A DNA stretch of 64,000 nucleotides from Deltaproteobacteria bacterium (GTDB taxonomy: Bacteria; Myxococcota; Myxococcia; Myxococcales; SZAS-1), in NCBI GenBank assembly GCA_018266075.1, contig JAFEBB010000040.1, forward strand, positions 1 to 64,000, read 5' to 3'. The notes under the pieces were generated by a model. The model saw nothing but the letters and a program-made list of their open reading frames with translations. It did not search any database and was not told the DNA's origin. Positions within the stretch are counted from its first letter, which is position 1. Each line of letters begins with the position of its first letter. Below, one piece after another: positions 46,766-56,003 of this stretch. Position numbers and translations under genes: made by a program.

Positions 46766-49177
46766 ATGAGAATCTCACTCAATTGGCTCGCGGACTACGT
46801 GAAGCTCCCGGCTGCGGATGAGCTGGCGAAGCGGCTGACCATGGCTGGGCTCGAAATCGAGGGCCGCGAGGCGCTCGGCGCCGGGCTGGACAAGGTCGTG
46901 GTCGGGCAGATCGTGGAGTCGAGCGCGCACCCCAACGCGGAGAAGCTCTCCGTCACCCGCGTGGACGTGGGGCAGGGCGCGCCGCTGCAGATCGTGTGCG
47001 GCGCCAAGAACTACAAGGCCGGCGACAAGGTGCCCGCGGCGCTCGCGGGCGCGAAGTTGCCGGGTGGAATTGAAATCAAGCAGGCCGCGCTCCGCGGCGT
47101 CGACAGCTTCGGCATGCTCTGCAGCGCCAAGGAATTGGGCATCGCCGAGGACGCGAGCGGCTTGCTCATCCTCGACGCGTCGCTCAAGCCGGGCACGCCC
47201 ATCGCGGATGCGCTGATGCTGCGCGACACCGCGTTCGAGGTGAACGTCACGCCGAACCGACCGGACGCGCTCTCGCACCTGGGCATCGCGCGCGAGGTGC
47301 ACGCGCTCACCGGCGTGGAGCTCAAGCTGCCCGACGGCAAGGTGTCGGAAGGCGGCGGCGCAGCGTCGTCGAAGGCGAGCGTGCGCATCGACGCACCCGA
47401 TCGCTGCCCGCGCTATCTCGCGCGCGTGATCGAGGGCGTGAAGGTGGGGCCTTCGCCGCAGTGGATGCAGGCCCGGCTGCGCGCGGCGGGTGTGCGGCCC
47501 ATCTCGAACATCGTCGACGTCACCAACTACGTGCTGCTCGAGTACGGCCACCCGCTGCACGCGTTCGATCTCGATCACGTGAAGGGCGCGCAGATCGTGG
47601 TGCGCATGGCCAAGCAGGGCGAGAAGCTCACCACGCTCGACGGAAAGGAGCGCGAGCTGTCCACGGACGATCTCGTCATCGCCGACGGCGATCGCGCGGT
47701 GGCGCTCGCGGGCGTGATGGGCGGCGGCAACTCCGAGGTCAGCGACAAGACCACGCGGATCCTGCTCGAGAGCGCGTACTTCAACCCGGGCTCGATTCGG
47801 CGCAGCTCGCGTCGACACGGCTTGCACACCGAGGCGAGCCATCGCTTCGAGCGCGGCACCGATGTCGACGGCGCGCCGCTCGCGCTGGATCGCGCGGCCA
47901 AGCTCATCGCGGAGCTCGGCGGCGGCCAGGTGCTCTCGGGCGCCATCGACGTGTACCCGACCAAGCTGCCGCGCCGCTCGGCAACGCTCCGCTTCTTGAA
48001 GCTGGCCGACGTGCTCGGGCTCGTGGTGCCTCAGGAGGCGTGCTCGCGAATCCTGAAGGCGCTTGGCTTCAACGTGACCGACGAGCGCCGCGATCAGCTC
48101 ACGGTCGAAATCCCGATGCGGCGCGTGGACGTCGAGCGCGAAGAGGACCTCATCGAAGAAGTCGCGCGCATCCACGGCTATGACCAGGTGCCGTCGCAGG
48201 TGCCGCGGATTGCGTCGCCGAAGCCGGTGGAGCCGATCGCGCGCGCGGCCGAGCGTCGCGTGCGCGCGGCGCTGAACGCGGCCGGGCTCTCCGAGGTGCT
48301 CAACTACTCGTTCGTGTCGACCAAGGAGCTGCAGTTCGTCGATCCGGAGCAGACGCTGGGCAAGCCCATCGCGCTCAAGAACCCGCTCTCGGCCGAGCAG
48401 GCCGTGATGCGCACGAGCCTGCTGCCCGGGTTGCTCCAGAACCTCGCGCGCAGCCTCAACCACCAGAGCGAGGACGTGCGGTTCTACGAGCTCGGTCGCG
48501 TCTATCGGCCACACGCGGATGCCAAGAACGCCAGCCAGCCCGCGGTCGAAGAGCTGCGCGTGAGCGGGCTCGTGTTCGGGCACCGGAGCGCGCCCGCGTG
48601 GAACGCGTCGCGCGAGAACGTGGACTTCTACGACGCGAAGGGCGCGGTCGAAGGCCTGCTCCAGGCGCTCGGGATCTCGGCGCGCTTCGAGCCCGCACGC
48701 GACGTGGCCTCGCTGCACCCGCGCGCGTCGGCGGCGGTGATCGCCGGCGACAAGCGACTGGGCACCGTGGGTGAGCTGCACCCGCGCATCGCCGAGGCGC
48801 TCGATCTGCCCGCGGGCATTTTCGTCTTCGACCTCTCCCAGGAGGCGCTCGCCACGGCCGCGCAGCTCGTGCCCCATTACCGCGGGCTGCCGAAGTTCCC
48901 GTCGGCGCTGCGCGATCTGGCGGTCGTCGTCGACGAGGGCGTGACCCACGAGAAGCTCGAGGCCGTGGCCCGGCAGGCGGGTGGCGAGATCGTCCAGGGC
49001 GTGCAGCTCTTCGACGTCTACCGCGGCCAGAACATCCCCACGGGCCGCAAGAGCCTGGCCTACGCGATCCGCTACCAGCACCCTGATCGCACGCCGACGG
49101 ACGCCGAGGTCAACGCCGCGCACGAGCGCATCGTGGCCGCGCTCGCCAAGGAGGCCGGGGCCGAGCTGCGCGCGTAA
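46766..49177 (+). CDS. pheT: Phenylalanyl-tRNA synthetase beta subunit
   Basis: 803 residues, the normal bacterial length. The N-terminal tRNA-binding OB domain (VVGQIVESSAHPNAEKLSVTRVDVG begins near residue 46; shown here as VVGQIVESSAHPN...LSVTRVDVG) is followed by the B3/B4 editing domain, the B5 domain and the catalytic-like core. A C-terminal FDX-ACB domain (LPKFPSALRDLAVVVDEGV to the end) closes it. It forms the alpha2-beta2 enzyme with PheS and edits Tyr-tRNA-Phe. Confidence 0.98.
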   Translation: MRISLNWLADYVKLPAADELAKRLTMAGLEIEGREALGAGLDKVVVGQIVESSAHPNAEKLSVTRVDVGQGAPLQIVCGAKNYKAGDKVPAALAGAKLPGGIEIKQAALRGVDSFGMLCSAKELGIAEDASGLLILDASLKPGTPIADALMLRDTAFEVNVTPNRPDALSHLGIAREVHALTGVELKLPDGKVSEGGGAASSKASVRIDAPDRCPRYLARVIEGVKVGPSPQWMQARLRAAGVRPISNIVDVTNYVLLEYGHPLHAFDLDHVKGAQIVVRMAKQGEKLTTLDGKERELSTDDLVIADGDRAVALAGVMGGGNSEVSDKTTRILLESAYFNPGSIRRSSRRHGLHTEASHRFERGTDVDGAPLALDRAAKLIAELGGGQVLSGAIDVYPTKLPRRSATLRFLKLADVLGLVVPQEACSRILKALGFNVTDERRDQLTVEIPMRRVDVEREEDLIEEVARIHGYDQVPSQVPRIASPKPVEPIARAAERRVRAALNAAGLSEVLNYSFVSTKELQFVDPEQTLGKPIALKNPLSAEQAVMRTSLLPGLLQNLARSLNHQSEDVRFYELGRVYRPHADAKNASQPAVEELRVSGLVFGHRSAPAWNASRENVDFYDAKGAVEGLLQALGISARFEPARDVASLHPRASAAVIAGDKRLGTVGELHPRIAEALDLPAGIFVFDLSQEALATAAQLVPHYRGLPKFPSALRDLAVVVDEGVTHEKLEAVARQAGGEIVQGVQLFDVYRGQNIPTGRKSLAYAIRYQHPDRTPTDAEVNAAHERIVAALAKEAGAELRA

Positions 49178-49232
49178 GTGCCGAATGTCTTGTCGGTGAT
49201 GCCTGGCTGCCCGAGGGGCGATCGTCCCGCGC

Positions 49233-49261
49233 TTGACACGGGAAATGAACGTAAGTTTGAT
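49233..49261 (+). promoter_or_regulatory. Candidate sigma70-type promoter for ihfA
   Basis: TTGACA at 49233-49238 is a perfect -35 hexamer; TTTGAT at 49256-49261 is a fair -10 at 17-bp spacing. The surrounding 40 bp are clearly AT-richer than the rest of the window. The start codon follows at 49299, so ihfA can be transcribed independently of pheT. Confidence 0.65.
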
Positions 49262-49298
49262 AGGTTATCTTGCGCTGCGTGCCCGGGAGCCGTCTGCC

Positions 49299-49640
49299 AT
49301 GACGAAGGCTGACATCATCGAGAGCGTCTACAAGAAGGTCGGGTTCTCCAAGAAGGAGAGCGCCGAGATCGTGGAGATGGTCTTCGACACCATCAAGGAG
49401 ACGCTCGAGCGCGGCGAGAAGATCAAGATCTCCGGCTTCGGCAACTTCATCGTCCGCGACAAGAAGGCGCGCGTGGGCCGCAACCCCCAGACCGGCAAGG
49501 AGATCGAGATCTCCGCGCGGCGCGTGCTCACCTTCCGCGCGAGCCAGGTCTTGAAGAACGTGCTCAACGGCCTCGACGAGAGCGGCAAGCCGAAGGACGG
49601 CAGTGAGCCCCCGGCCACGCCGTCGGTGTCGAACGGCTGA
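49299..49640 (+). CDS. ihfA: Integration host factor alpha-type DNA-bending protein
   Basis: A 113-residue HU/IHF-family protein. MTKADIIESVYKKVGFSKKE starts the helical body. The beta arms contain KISGFGNFIVRDKKARVGRNPQTG with the intercalating Pro in RNPQTG and end ISARRVLTFRAS. The position after pheT and the sequence favour IHF-alpha over HU. The C-terminal tail (GSEPPATPSVSNG) is about 14 residues longer than usual. The ATG at 49299 has GGGAG upstream; the longer frame is rejected. It bends DNA for replication, recombination and sigma54 promoters. Confidence 0.92.
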   Translation: MTKADIIESVYKKVGFSKKESAEIVEMVFDTIKETLERGEKIKISGFGNFIVRDKKARVGRNPQTGKEIEISARRVLTFRASQVLKNVLNGLDESGKPKDGSEPPATPSVSNG

Positions 49641-49672
49641 GAAGTACACGCCAGATCGCGTTGACATCCCTT

Positions 49673-49702
49673 GGCCCGCGTGCGAAACACGCGGGCCCTT
49701 TT
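49673..49702 (+). terminator. Intrinsic terminator of ihfA
   Basis: A perfect 10-bp stem (GGCCCGCGTG at 49673-49682 with CACGCGGGCC at 49688-49697) with loop CGAAA, followed by CTTTTG. It separates ihfA from the tRNA gene. Confidence 0.85.
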
Positions 49703-49711
49703 GTACCGGGC

Positions 49712-49788
<77 letters not shown>

Positions 49789-49794
49789 AAGAAG

Positions 49795-49832
49795 GCCTCT
49801 GGAGCTTCGGCTCCGGGGGCTTTCTCCTTTTT
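49795..49832 (+). terminator. Intrinsic terminator after tRNA-Pro
   Basis: An 11-bp stem with two G-T pairs (GCCTCTGGAGC at 49795-49805, GCTCCGGGGGC at 49810-49820) closed by the stable TTCG tetraloop, then a T-rich tail (TTTCTCCTTTTT). Confidence 0.85.
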
Positions 49833-49966
49833 GGGCCTCCGATTTCGCGGACGTTCGAATTCGCGAAACCGCGCGGGATCGGTCCGGAATCGGCCGGTTT
49901 GCGGGCGCGATTTCCGGGCATGCCGCTTGACTGCCTGGAAAACGGACGCTTATTAGACCGCGTCCC

Positions 49967-51151
49967 ATGGCCTCCGAACTGCACAGCGCACTTCGCGACC
50001 CCGAGCAGCACGCCACGCTCGCCTTCCTGGCGGTGAAGGGCGTGGGCGCCGTTACGTGTGTGCGCTTGCGCAAGAAGTTCGGCTCGCTCGCTGCGGCCAT
50101 CGAGGCTGGGCCCGCTCATTACATGGAGTTCTTCCGAGGCGACGCGCGCGAGGAGCACGACACGCGCGGCTCGCTCGATGGGCTCGCCGAAGAGATCGTG
50201 GCCGACTGCGAGAAGCGCGGCGTGCACATCCTCTTCCGGGGAGCGCCCGGCTGGCCGAAGTCGCTCGAGGACCTGGGCGATGGCGAGCCGGAGCTTCTCT
50301 TCGTTCGCGGGACGCTCGCCGAGCGCGCGCATGCGGTGGCTGTGGTGGGAACCCGTCAGGCCGACACGCGTGGCGTGAACGTCGCGACGCGCATCGGTCA
50401 GAAGATGGCCGAGGCAGGCGTGCTCGTCGTGAGCGGCGGCGCGCTGGGCATCGACGCGGCGTCGCACCAGGGCGCGCTCATCGGCAAGGGGCCGACCTGG
50501 GCCGTGCTGGGCGGTGGCTTCAAGCGCCTGTACCCGCCTCAGAACCGCGAGCTCTTCGAGAAGATCGTCGCTGAGGGCGGCGCGCTCATCTCCGAGACAC
50601 CGCCGCAGCACGAGGTGAAGGGCGGCCTCTTCCCACGGCGCAACCAGATCGTGGCCGCGCTCTCACAGGCCACGGTGGTGGTGCAGGGGGGCGAGAACTC
50701 GGGCGCGATGCTCACGGCGCAAGACGTCCTCAAGCTGAACAAGGCGAATCCCGAGCGGCTGCGCACGTTGCTCGCGGTGCCTGGAGATGTCGCCGACGCT
50801 TCCGCAGCGGGGCCACACCTGCTCCTTCGCATGGGCGCCGCCCGCGCGTGCTGGTACCCGACCGACCTCCTGCGCGCCCTGGGGCTGATGCCTGCATTGG
50901 ACTTCCCCAAGGACGGCGAGACGGCGAGCGAGCCAGAGCTCGAGCCCACGCCTGCAGCGCGTGCCACACCGCTCGACGCCTCGCTGGAGCCCGTGTTCCG
51001 CGCCATCGAGGCCGCGCCCAAGCACTTCGACGCGCTCGCCAGCCAGGTGCGCTGGCCGGCGCCGGAGCTGCTCGCCGCACTCACGCAGCTCGAGTTGTTA
51101 GGGATGGTGGAGCAGAAGCCGGGAAAGTTTTTTGTCCGTAAGGGCGGTTAG
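49967..51151 (+). CDS. dprA: DNA-processing protein DprA
   Basis: A 394-residue protein that loads RecA onto single-stranded DNA during transformation. An N-terminal helix-hairpin-helix/SAM-like region (LAFLAVKGVGAVTCVRLRKKFG) precedes the Rossmann fold (VAVVGTRQAD, VVSGGALGIDAASHQGAL, LFPRRNQIVAALSQ). A C-terminal winged-helix (about residues 325-394; VFRAIEAAPKHFDALASQ, LAALTQLELLGMVEQKPG) completes the longer type of DprA. It lies between tRNA-Pro and topA, a common pairing of dprA and topA. Confidence 0.95.
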   Translation: MASELHSALRDPEQHATLAFLAVKGVGAVTCVRLRKKFGSLAAAIEAGPAHYMEFFRGDAREEHDTRGSLDGLAEEIVADCEKRGVHILFRGAPGWPKSLEDLGDGEPELLFVRGTLAERAHAVAVVGTRQADTRGVNVATRIGQKMAEAGVLVVSGGALGIDAASHQGALIGKGPTWAVLGGGFKRLYPPQNRELFEKIVAEGGALISETPPQHEVKGGLFPRRNQIVAALSQATVVVQGGENSGAMLTAQDVLKLNKANPERLRTLLAVPGDVADASAAGPHLLLRMGAARACWYPTDLLRALGLMPALDFPKDGETASEPELEPTPAARATPLDASLEPVFRAIEAAPKHFDALASQVRWPAPELLAALTQLELLGMVEQKPGKFFVRKGG

Positions 51152-51278
51152 GGATTGGGATTGCGGTCGTCGAAGGATGCCCGGTGGACGGGCGGGCGAC
51201 CAAGGGCAGGACAGGGCGGGTCAGTTCGGCGCAGCCTCAAGCGTCTGATTCGATCCGCGATTTTTCAGGACCGGAGCC

Positions 51279-53633
51279 ATGGCCAATAACTTTCTCGTCG
51301 TCGTCGAGTCGCCCGCGAAGGCCAAGACGATCAAGAAGTACCTGGGGAGCAAGTACACCGTGAAGGCGTCGGTGGGGCACCTCATGGACTTGCCCAAGTC
51401 GAAGATCGGCGTCGACGTGGAGCGCGACTTCGAGCCGCACTACGAAGTCATCCGCGGCAAGAAGAAGGTCCTCGACGAGATCAAGAAGGCCGCCGGCAAG
51501 GCCGAGAAGGTCTTCCTCGCCACCGACCCCGACCGCGAGGGTGAGGCCATCGCCTTCCACATCGCGGAGCAGATCAAGGATCAGGTGGGCGGCAAGAAGA
51601 ACATCCACCGCGTGCTCTTCAACGAGATCACCAAGAAGGCGATCCAGGAAGCCATCAAGAAGCCCCAGAAGCTCGACGCCAAGAAGTTCGACGCCCAGCA
51701 GGCGCGCCGCGTGCTCGATCGCCTCGTGGGCTACCAGATCTCGCCGATCCTCTGGGCCAAGGTGCGCCGCGGTCTTTCGGCCGGTCGCGTGCAGAGCGTC
51801 GCGGTTCGCCTGGTCGTGGAGCGCGAGGCAGAGATCAAAGCCTTCAAGCCCGAGGAGTACTGGAGCCTGGAGGCGGATCTCGCCGCCAAGCTGCCGCCGC
51901 AGTTCCGCGCGCGGCTCACCAAGCTCGACGGCAACAAGGCCGACCTCACCAACAAAGCCCAGACCGACGGCCTGCTCGAGGAGCTGAACGCCGCGAGCTA
52001 CGTGGTCGCGAAGGTGGACCGCAAGGAGCGCAAGCGCAACGCGCCCGCGCCCTTCACCACCAGCAAGATGCAGCAGGACGCCGCGAACCGGCTGCACTTC
52101 TCGGCGAAGAAGACGATGACCATCGCCCAGCACCTGTACGAGGGTAAGGAGCTCGGCGAGGACGGCTCGGTCGGTCTCATCACCTACATGCGCACCGACT
52201 CCACGCGCCTCTCGAACGAGGCCGTGGACGCCGCGCGCGAGATGATCGGCAAGCAGTTCGGCAAGGACTACGTGCCCGCCGAGGCCAACATCTTCAAGAG
52301 CCGCAAGAACGCGCAGGACGCGCACGAGGCCATCCGGCCCACGTCGCTCGAGTACCCGCCGGAGCGCGTGAAGGACTTCCTCGACCGCGACGAGCTGCGC
52401 CTCTACGAGCTCATTTGGAACCGCTTCCTCGCGTGTCAGATGACGCCGGCCATCTACGACCAGACCGCGGTGGACATCACCGCCGGCCGCGCGATGTTCC
52501 GCGCCAACGGCAGCATCCTCAAGTTCCCCGGCTACCTGGCGGTGTACGGCGAGAAGATCGAGGTCGACGTCCAGAAGCGCAAGGACGCCGACGAGGCCGA
52601 GGGCGAGCTCGACGACTCCAGCCGCGAGCTGCCGGTGCTCGAGGTGGACGAGAAGCTCGAGCTCAAGAAGCTCATCCCCGAGCAGCACTTCACCCAGCCT
52701 CCGCCGCGCTTTACGGAAGCGTCGCTGGTGAAGGAGCTGGAAGAGCGCGGCATCGGCCGCCCGTCCACGTACGCGAGCATCCTCAGCGTCATCCAGGACA
52801 AGGAGTACGTGAAGAAGGGCGACGGCAACCGCTTCGCGCCCACCGATCTCGGCACGCTCGTCACCGGCGAGTTGGTGAAGAACTTCCCCACCGAGATGGA
52901 CGTGGCCTTCACCGCGGGCATGGAGGAGAAGCTCGACAAGGTGGAGGAGGGCGAGGCGAACTGGGTGCAGGTCCTCCGCGAGTTCTACAACCACTTCAAG
53001 GAGGACGTGGCCAAGGCCGAGGTGGCCATGCGCGACGTGAAGCGCGAGGAGATCGCCACCGATATCAACTGCGAGAAGTGCGGCAAGCCCATGGTGATCA
53101 AGTGGGGCAAGCTCGGCCAGTTCCTGGCGTGCTCGGGCTACCCCGACTGCAAGAGCACCAAGGACTTCAAGCGCACCGAGGACGGCAAGATCGTCCCCGT
53201 GACCGAAGAGGTCACCGACGAGAAGTGCGAGAAGTGCGGCAAGCCGATGATCATCAAGCGCGGCCGCTTCGGGCGCTTCATGGCCTGCTCGGGCTACCCC
53301 GAGTGCAAGACCAGCAAGCCCATCTCCATCGGCATGAACTGCCCGGCTTGCAAGATCGGCTATCTCACCGAGCGCCGCACGGGCCGCGGGAAGATCTTCT
53401 TCGGCTGCAGCCGCTACAAGCGCGATGACCCCACGGCGTGCACCTTCGCCGCGTGGGACCGACCGCTCAACGAGCCCTGCCCGGAGTGCGGCTCCACGTA
53501 CCTCCTGCAGAAGTACTCCAAGCGCGACGGCCCCACGATCGCGTGCCCGAACAAGGAGTGCGACTACAAGCGCATCGTGGAGCAGGACGCGCCCAGCGCC
53601 GGCGGCGACGAGGGCGAGGCCGCCGCGTCGTAG
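51279..53633 (+). CDS. topA: DNA topoisomerase I
   Basis: A 784-residue type IA topoisomerase that relaxes negative supercoils. The Toprim domain has VVVESPAKAKTIKKYLG and ATDPDREGEAIAFH with the Mg2+ acidic triad. The active-site Tyr is near residue 303 in GLITYMRTDSTRLS. HEAIRPT and GIGRPSTYASIL are further core motifs. Four C-terminal C4 zinc ribbons (about residues 598-770: CEKCGKPMVIKWG, CEKCGKPMIIKRG, CPACKIGYL, CPECGSTYL) replace or extend the E. coli three. GGAG precedes the ATG. It follows dprA after 127 bp. Confidence 0.98.
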   Translation: MANNFLVVVESPAKAKTIKKYLGSKYTVKASVGHLMDLPKSKIGVDVERDFEPHYEVIRGKKKVLDEIKKAAGKAEKVFLATDPDREGEAIAFHIAEQIKDQVGGKKNIHRVLFNEITKKAIQEAIKKPQKLDAKKFDAQQARRVLDRLVGYQISPILWAKVRRGLSAGRVQSVAVRLVVEREAEIKAFKPEEYWSLEADLAAKLPPQFRARLTKLDGNKADLTNKAQTDGLLEELNAASYVVAKVDRKERKRNAPAPFTTSKMQQDAANRLHFSAKKTMTIAQHLYEGKELGEDGSVGLITYMRTDSTRLSNEAVDAAREMIGKQFGKDYVPAEANIFKSRKNAQDAHEAIRPTSLEYPPERVKDFLDRDELRLYELIWNRFLACQMTPAIYDQTAVDITAGRAMFRANGSILKFPGYLAVYGEKIEVDVQKRKDADEAEGELDDSSRELPVLEVDEKLELKKLIPEQHFTQPPPRFTEASLVKELEERGIGRPSTYASILSVIQDKEYVKKGDGNRFAPTDLGTLVTGELVKNFPTEMDVAFTAGMEEKLDKVEEGEANWVQVLREFYNHFKEDVAKAEVAMRDVKREEIATDINCEKCGKPMVIKWGKLGQFLACSGYPDCKSTKDFKRTEDGKIVPVTEEVTDEKCEKCGKPMIIKRGRFGRFMACSGYPECKTSKPISIGMNCPACKIGYLTERRTGRGKIFFGCSRYKRDDPTACTFAAWDRPLNEPCPECGSTYLLQKYSKRDGPTIACPNKECDYKRIVEQDAPSAGGDEGEAAAS

Positions 53634-53957
53634 CGAGAACGCCTCCGCGTTCCCAAGGAGCCCGCCGCGCTCGCGCGGTTGGGCTCTTTCGCTTCTCTGG
53701 GCCCTCGCCGATTGCGCTTTGTGTCAAAGGCCAGCGCGGCTAGGCTCTCTGCCGCGCGTGCACGCTTTGAGACCGGCCGGGTCTTCGAGTGGTGTGCCGT
53801 GCGAAAGCAGGCGGTCGGCCGAGCGATGCGGAGCCACTTTTCTTGCAGTCATTCTGGTGGCTTGGCTGCTTCCTTGCGTTGACACTTCTCCAAATCGGGT
53901 GATATCAACCCCGAAATCCCTTCCTCCCTGCGCGCGGCAGCGAAAGGAATCATCGCG
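53634..53957 (+). promoter_or_regulatory. topA-ExbB intergenic region with candidate promoter
   Basis: This 324-bp gap holds the topA terminator at its left end and, in the middle, a hairpin (GCGCGGC/GCCGCGC near 53733-53757). A good -35 (TTGACA, 53879-53884) lies with an extended -10-like TGATATCAA (53900-53908) at 18-bp spacing, about 50 bp before the ExbB start. No open frame of note. Confidence 0.55.
53658..53692 (+). terminator. Intrinsic terminator of topA
   Basis: GAGCCC (53658-53663) pairs with GGGCTC (53681-53686), extended inward by CCGCG/CGCGG with a small bulge. It is followed by a short T run (TTTC). Confidence 0.7.
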
Positions 53958-54671
53958 ATGATTCATCTTCTGGCGGGCATTGCTGGCACAGGCCTGGCGG
54001 ATGCGTCCTTGGTCGACAACATCCACCAGTTCTTCTCCGATGGCGGCACGTTCATGTACGTGAACATCGCCTCGTCGGCGGTGGCCCTGGCGATCATCGT
54101 GGAGCGCTCGTACAGCCTGCTGTTCCGGTACAGCCTCAACGCGCCGCCGTTCATGGAGCAGATCACCAAGCTGGTGATGACCAACAACATCGACCGCGCG
54201 GTGAAGCTCTGCGGCGCCGCGCCGGCGGCCGCGCTCAGCAAGGTGGTGCGCTCGGGCCTCACCCGCGCCAACCGCGGCGAGCTCGAGGTCGCGAAGGCTG
54301 TCGAAGAGTCGATCCTCGAGGTGAACCCGCTGCTCTCCAAGCGCATCGCCTCGCTCTGGTCGCTCGCGAACATCGCGACCCTGCTCGGCCTCATCGGCAC
54401 CATTACCGGTCTGATTCACACCTTCCACTCCCTCGGCGCCATCAGCGATCCCGCGCAGAAGGCCAAGTTCCTCTCCAACGGTCTCTCCGAGGCCATGAAC
54501 AACACCGCCTTCGGTCTGGGCATCGCGGTGACCTGCATGATTGGCCACCTGCTGCTCACCAACCGCGCGAAGAACATGATCGAGGAGATCGAGATCAACG
54601 CGCTCAAGCTCGAGAACCTCCTCTCGCGGCGTGGTGCGGGTGAGGGCGATCTCGAGGCGAAGGCGTCGTAA
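53958..54671 (+). CDS. MotA/TolQ/ExbB-family proton channel protein
   Basis: A 237-residue inner-membrane protein with three membrane segments (about residues 33-52, 130-155 and 172-195). The last two hold the conserved channel residues in LATLLGLIGTITGLIHTF-type and NNTAFGLGIAVTC sequence. It forms a pentameric proton channel around an ExbD/TolR dimer and converts the proton gradient into force for Ton, Tol or gliding-type machines. Two ExbD genes follow immediately, making a motor operon comparable to TolQR and to AglRQS of Myxococcus. Which system it powers cannot be told from sequence. Confidence 0.93.
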   Translation: MIHLLAGIAGTGLADASLVDNIHQFFSDGGTFMYVNIASSAVALAIIVERSYSLLFRYSLNAPPFMEQITKLVMTNNIDRAVKLCGAAPAAALSKVVRSGLTRANRGELEVAKAVEESILEVNPLLSKRIASLWSLANIATLLGLIGTITGLIHTFHSLGAISDPAQKAKFLSNGLSEAMNNTAFGLGIAVTCMIGHLLLTNRAKNMIEEIEINALKLENLLSRRGAGEGDLEAKAS

Positions 54672-54727
54672 GGAACGCGGAACCTCCGGAGAGCACCGTT
54701 GTCGGTGCTCGAGAGGTGTGAAGCGCC

Positions 54728-55258
54728 ATGGCGTTCTATGCATCGCGCCGCAAGCTGCGGCCCAAAGAGCATGACGAGACGGGCGGTGAGCTCAACATCA
54801 TCCCGTACCTCGACATCATGATGAACCTCATCATGTTCATGCTGCTGTCGATCACGGGCTTCGCGATGCTGGGCATCATCAACGTCACCGCGCCCAGCTA
54901 CGGCGGCGCGCCGGCACAGCAGCAGAACCCGAGCGACAAGCCGCCGCTCACGCTCACCGTGGCCATCAGCGACAAGCCCGGAGCGCAGGGCGGCTTCATC
55001 CTCGCGGCCACGGGCGCGGTGCTGCCGGGCCTCAACACCAACGGGCCCACCATTCCCAAGAAGGGTGACGACTTCGACTACGCGGCGCTCACGGCCAAGA
55101 TGAAGGAGATCAAGGCCGCGTTCCCGAACGAGACCAAGCTCATCATCTCGGCCGACGCCACGGTGGAGTACTCGGTGCTGGTGCACACCATGGACGCCAC
55201 GCGCGAGACCGCCGATCACCAGAAGCTCTTCTTCGACGTCACGCTGGCGCAGATGTAG
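54728..55258 (+). CDS. ExbD/TolR-family protein
   Basis: A 176-residue protein with one N-terminal membrane segment carrying the essential Asp (PYLDIMMNLIMFMLLS, near residue 36) and a periplasmic domain ending YSVLVHTMDATRETADHQK. It partners the ExbB protein encoded 56 bp upstream. Its sequence is closely related to the separate ExbD gene at 56004 (same MMNLIMFMLLS segment and near-identical C-terminus), so the two arose by duplication. Confidence 0.92.
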   Translation: MAFYASRRKLRPKEHDETGGELNIIPYLDIMMNLIMFMLLSITGFAMLGIINVTAPSYGGAPAQQQNPSDKPPLTLTVAISDKPGAQGGFILAATGAVLPGLNTNGPTIPKKGDDFDYAALTAKMKEIKAAFPNETKLIISADATVEYSVLVHTMDATRETADHQKLFFDVTLAQM

Positions 55259-55275
55259 CGCGCGGATCTCTTGCT

Positions 55276-55908
55276 ATGGCGAAGCCTCAAGCCCCAGCCG
55301 TCGAAGCGCCCGCCCTCACCGAGGACGAGATCCGGCGCATGCAGTTCAAGAAGGCCCTCCGTCGCAAGCGCCGCAAGGACCGCGACACCGAGGGCGAGAT
55401 CCACGACCTGAACATCTACCCGATGCTCGACATGATGACGATCATCCTCGTCTTCTTGCTCAAGAGCTATTCGGCGAGCTCGGTCACCCTCGACGGCGTG
55501 GACAACCTCACGCCGCCCACTTCTTCGAGCACCACGAATCCCAAAGAGACCGTGGCGCTGACCATCTCGCGGCACCACGTGCTCATCGACAACAAGCCGG
55601 TGCTCTCGTTCCGCGACGACTTCAAGATCGACGCGGCCGACAAGCCCGACGGCGCCAACGGCATGCTCATCGCGCCGCTGAAGACCGCGCTCGATGACAA
55701 GGTGAAGCGCCTCAAGCACCTCGAGGAGCTGAACCCGGAGACGATGGCCTTCCAGGGCGAGCTCTCGGTGATTGCCGACCAGCACGTGCCGTATCGCCTG
55801 CTGATGGAAGTGCTCTACACGGCGGGCCAGGCCGAGCTCTCCAACTACCGCTTCGTGATCATCCAGGGCGAGAGCGGCGGGCCGCCACCGCCGAGTCCGG
55901 GCGGCTGA
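55276..55908 (+). CDS. ExbD/TolR-family protein
   Basis: A 210-residue second ExbD of the operon, 17 bp after the first. A basic N-terminus (FKKALRRKRRKDRDTEG) precedes a single membrane segment with the Asp in NIYPMLDMMTIILVFLL. The periplasmic part (residues 75-205) is longer than that of the neighbour and ends with a Pro/Gly-rich tail. Its sequence is distant from the first ExbD, so the motor probably has a hetero-dimeric plug, as in the one-TolQ/two-TolR AglRQS arrangement. Confidence 0.9.
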   Translation: MAKPQAPAVEAPALTEDEIRRMQFKKALRRKRRKDRDTEGEIHDLNIYPMLDMMTIILVFLLKSYSASSVTLDGVDNLTPPTSSSTTNPKETVALTISRHHVLIDNKPVLSFRDDFKIDAADKPDGANGMLIAPLKTALDDKVKRLKHLEELNPETMAFQGELSVIADQHVPYRLLMEVLYTAGQAELSNYRFVIIQGESGGPPPPSPGG

Positions 55909-55932
55909 GCCACGCGCCAGCGCAACCACGAA

Positions 55933-55962
55933 GGCTGGCTCCCCTCGGGCGCCGGCCTTTTC
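55933..55962 (+). terminator. Probable terminator of the motor operon
   Basis: GGCTGGC (55933-55939) pairs with GCCGGCC (55951-55957), one G-T pair, followed by TTTTC. It separates the operon from the third ExbD gene. Confidence 0.6.
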
Positions 55963-56003
55963 ATTTTCTGGAACCCGCTGCGCCGTCGCGTGTCGAAGTG
56001 GGC

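Noticed and set aside
46775-49123. Long minus-strand frame opposite pheT
   Set aside because: pheT is unmistakable on the plus strand; the antisense product is His/Arg/Leu-rich noise.
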